DNA from: PVC group bacterium
Lineage (GTDB): Bacteria > Verrucomicrobiota > Kiritimatiellia > SS1-B-03-39 > UBA6053
DNA length: 14,924 bases
Direction of reading: 5' to 3'
Assembly (NCBI GenBank): GCA_003565035.1
Contig: PXDP01000112.1
Coordinates: 1 to 14,924 of the forward strand
Shown: positions 13,656-14,924 of the stretch, piece by piece
How the letters are laid out: each line of letters begins with the position of its first letter
How positions within the stretch are numbered: position 1 is the stretch's first letter
Position numbers and translations under genes: made by a program
Notes under the pieces: model-generated
Told to the model about the DNA's origin: nothing
The model's input: the letters and a program-made list of their open reading frames with translations, nothing else
Databases searched by the model: none

Positions 13656-14924
13656 AACGGGTATTCCAAGGCTCGGTGTGGGCAGTTGGGTTGGTGGCGG
13701 CACTGGTCGGTGCGCCGATCGGGGCGCAACAGGCCGAGGCTGAGGAAAGCGCAAGGGAGCCGGACGCGCAATCCGAGCTTTCCGTGGATGACCTGCTGGA
13801 GACCGTCAGCCTTGGTCGCCAACGGGACCGGCAAGCCAACGCCCAGCGAATGGAAACCTTTCGAGCCGCACGAGATCGCCAACAAGAACTCTATCAGGAA
13901 CTGCAACGGGAGCGTCAAAACCAGGAAGCCTTGAGCGATAGACAGGAACTTCAGTTTGAAAGCAACGAGCAGGCGTTGGCGTTGCTGCAGGATCGCCTGT
14001 CGGAACGCCTGGGGGCGCTGCGGGAGTTGTTCGGTGTCCTGCAACAGGTCTCCGGGGATGCGCGTTCCCAGCTCAGTACGTCGCTGATACAGATTCATTA
14101 CCCGGAGCGGGTGGATTATCTGGCGGAGTTTTCCGAGCGCATGGGCCAGACCGCCGACCTGCCATCGATCGAAGAGATCGAGCGGCTGTGGCAAGAGTTG
14201 CGCCGGGAGATCGTCGCCAGTGGCGAAGTCAAGCGCAGCAGCCAGCCGGTATTAACCCGCGGCGGTGAAGAGCGGTTCATGGATGTAGTGCGCGTGGGCA
14301 ATTTCAACCTGGTGGCCGACGGCCAGTACCTGCAGTTTATTCCCGAGACCGGCCAGCTGGTGGAATATAGCCGCCAGCCGCGTTCGATCCACCTGGCCGG
14401 AGCCCGTGCTATGGCCGAACCGTCCAGCGAGGTGGTGGACTTTACCATTGACCCCACCCGGGGTCAGCTGCTGGGGCTGTTGGTTGCGGTGCCGGATCTG
14501 CGCGAGCGTATTTCTCAGGGCGGCGTGATCGGCTACACGATTATCGCCCTTGGCATTTTCGCGGTACTGCTGGCGCTCTATCGACTCGTTTTGTTGACCC
14601 TACTGGGCCGCAAGCTCAAATGGCAGGTGGCCAATCCCACCGAGATCGGCGACAACCCCCTCGGTCGCATCTTTGCAGAGTACCTCTCGCACAAGGATCG
14701 AGACACCGATACCCTTGAGCTGAAGATGAGCGAAGCGGTGATGCGCGAAGTACCCAGTGTGGGTCGCAGCCTGGCCCTGTTGAAGATCATAGCCGCCGTG
14801 GCACCCTTGATGGGGCTATTGGGCACGGTGACCGGCATGATCATCACCTTTCAGTCCATTGTGCTGTTCGGCGCCGGAGATCCCAGCATGATGGCTGGAG
14901 GGATTTCACAGGCACTGGTGACCA
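13652..14924 (+). CDS. Long MotA/TolQ/ExbB proton-channel protein, TtpC-like (3' end missing)
   Basis: About 424 residues are visible before the window ends, with no stop, so the gene is cut by the edge. A signal peptide (about 1-25, ending GAPIGAQQ) is followed by a long periplasmic region with a Gln/Glu/Arg-rich coiled coil (about 55-125). A membrane helix follows at about 290-315 (VIGYTIIALGIFAVLLALYR), and then a cytoplasmic loop. The ExbB/TolQ signature helix is at about 378-400 (AAVAPLMGLLGTVTGMI). Ordinary ExbB lacks the large N-terminal part; this architecture is that of TtpC, the extra ExbB-like component of TonB2 systems in Vibrio and relatives. The start ATG 13652 has GGAGA 6 nt upstream and overlaps the DUF3450 stop. 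ExbB2, ExbD2 and TonB2 genes are expected to the right of the window. Confidence 0.92.
   Translation, partial: MKRVFQGSVWAVGLVAALVGAPIGAQQAEAEESAREPDAQSELSVDDLLETVSLGRQRDRQANAQRMETFRAARDRQQELYQELQRERQNQEALSDRQELQFESNEQALALLQDRLSERLGALRELFGVLQQVSGDARSQLSTSLIQIHYPERVDYLAEFSERMGQTADLPSIEEIERLWQELRREIVASGEVKRSSQPVLTRGGEERFMDVVRVGNFNLVADGQYLQFIPETGQLVEYSRQPRSIHLAGARAMAEPSSEVVDFTIDPTRGQLLGLLVAVPDLRERISQGGVIGYTIIALGIFAVLLALYRLVLLTLLGRKLKWQVANPTEIGDNPLGRIFAEYLSHKDRDTDTLELKMSEAVMREVPSVGRSLALLKIIAAVAPLMGLLGTVTGMIITFQSIVLFGAGDPSMMAGGISQALVT

Overview
The window is GC-rich, densely coded DNA from a proteobacterium, most likely a gammaproteobacterium. That placement rests on an AsnRS of exactly E. coli length (466 residues), an IscA ending in the ECGCGESF tail, and a DUF3450 gene overlapping a long ExbB-like gene, a pairing typical of gammaproteobacterial TonB systems. 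A complete Mrp-type Na+/H+ antiporter operon suggests a marine, saline or alkaline lifestyle. I cannot name the genus from the sequence alone.

Layout, left to right. (1) An IscA-type Fe-S carrier on the minus strand is divergent from asnS, across an 82-bp gap with a good leftward promoter candidate. (2) asnS is followed after 9 bp by a diguanylate cyclase with two PAS domains. The first PAS domain looks LOV-derived but has Pro where the photoactive Cys should be. (3) An AEC-family permease lies on the minus strand. Its stop codon abuts the cyclase stop codon with no base between. (4) Eight tightly coupled plus-strand genes (4271-11173) encode an unusual Mrp/Mnh antiporter in the order E, F, G, A'-B fusion, C, D1, D2, D3. 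Seven consecutive gene junctions overlap. There is no full-length MrpA: its C-terminal MbhD/MbhE-like part is fused to MrpB, and its N-terminal NuoL-like part is presumably supplied by one of three separate NuoL/M/N-type subunits. The third of these lacks the conserved membrane glutamate. A 12-codon reading frame with a perfect Shine-Dalgarno sits just upstream, after an extended -10 element. (5) An OFA-family MFS anion transporter follows. (6) A DUF3450 protein overlaps a long, periplasm-extended MotA/TolQ/ExbB protein (TtpC-like) that runs off the right edge. This is the start of a TonB energising operon.

The genes form several independent blocks: Fe-S assembly, translation with c-di-GMP signalling, ion homeostasis and solute transport, and proton-motive-force coupling to the outer membrane. 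The most unusual block is the Mrp operon. I see no rRNA, no tRNA, no CRISPR array, no insertion sequence and no sign of recent transfer. No gene-free stretch exceeds about 190 bp.
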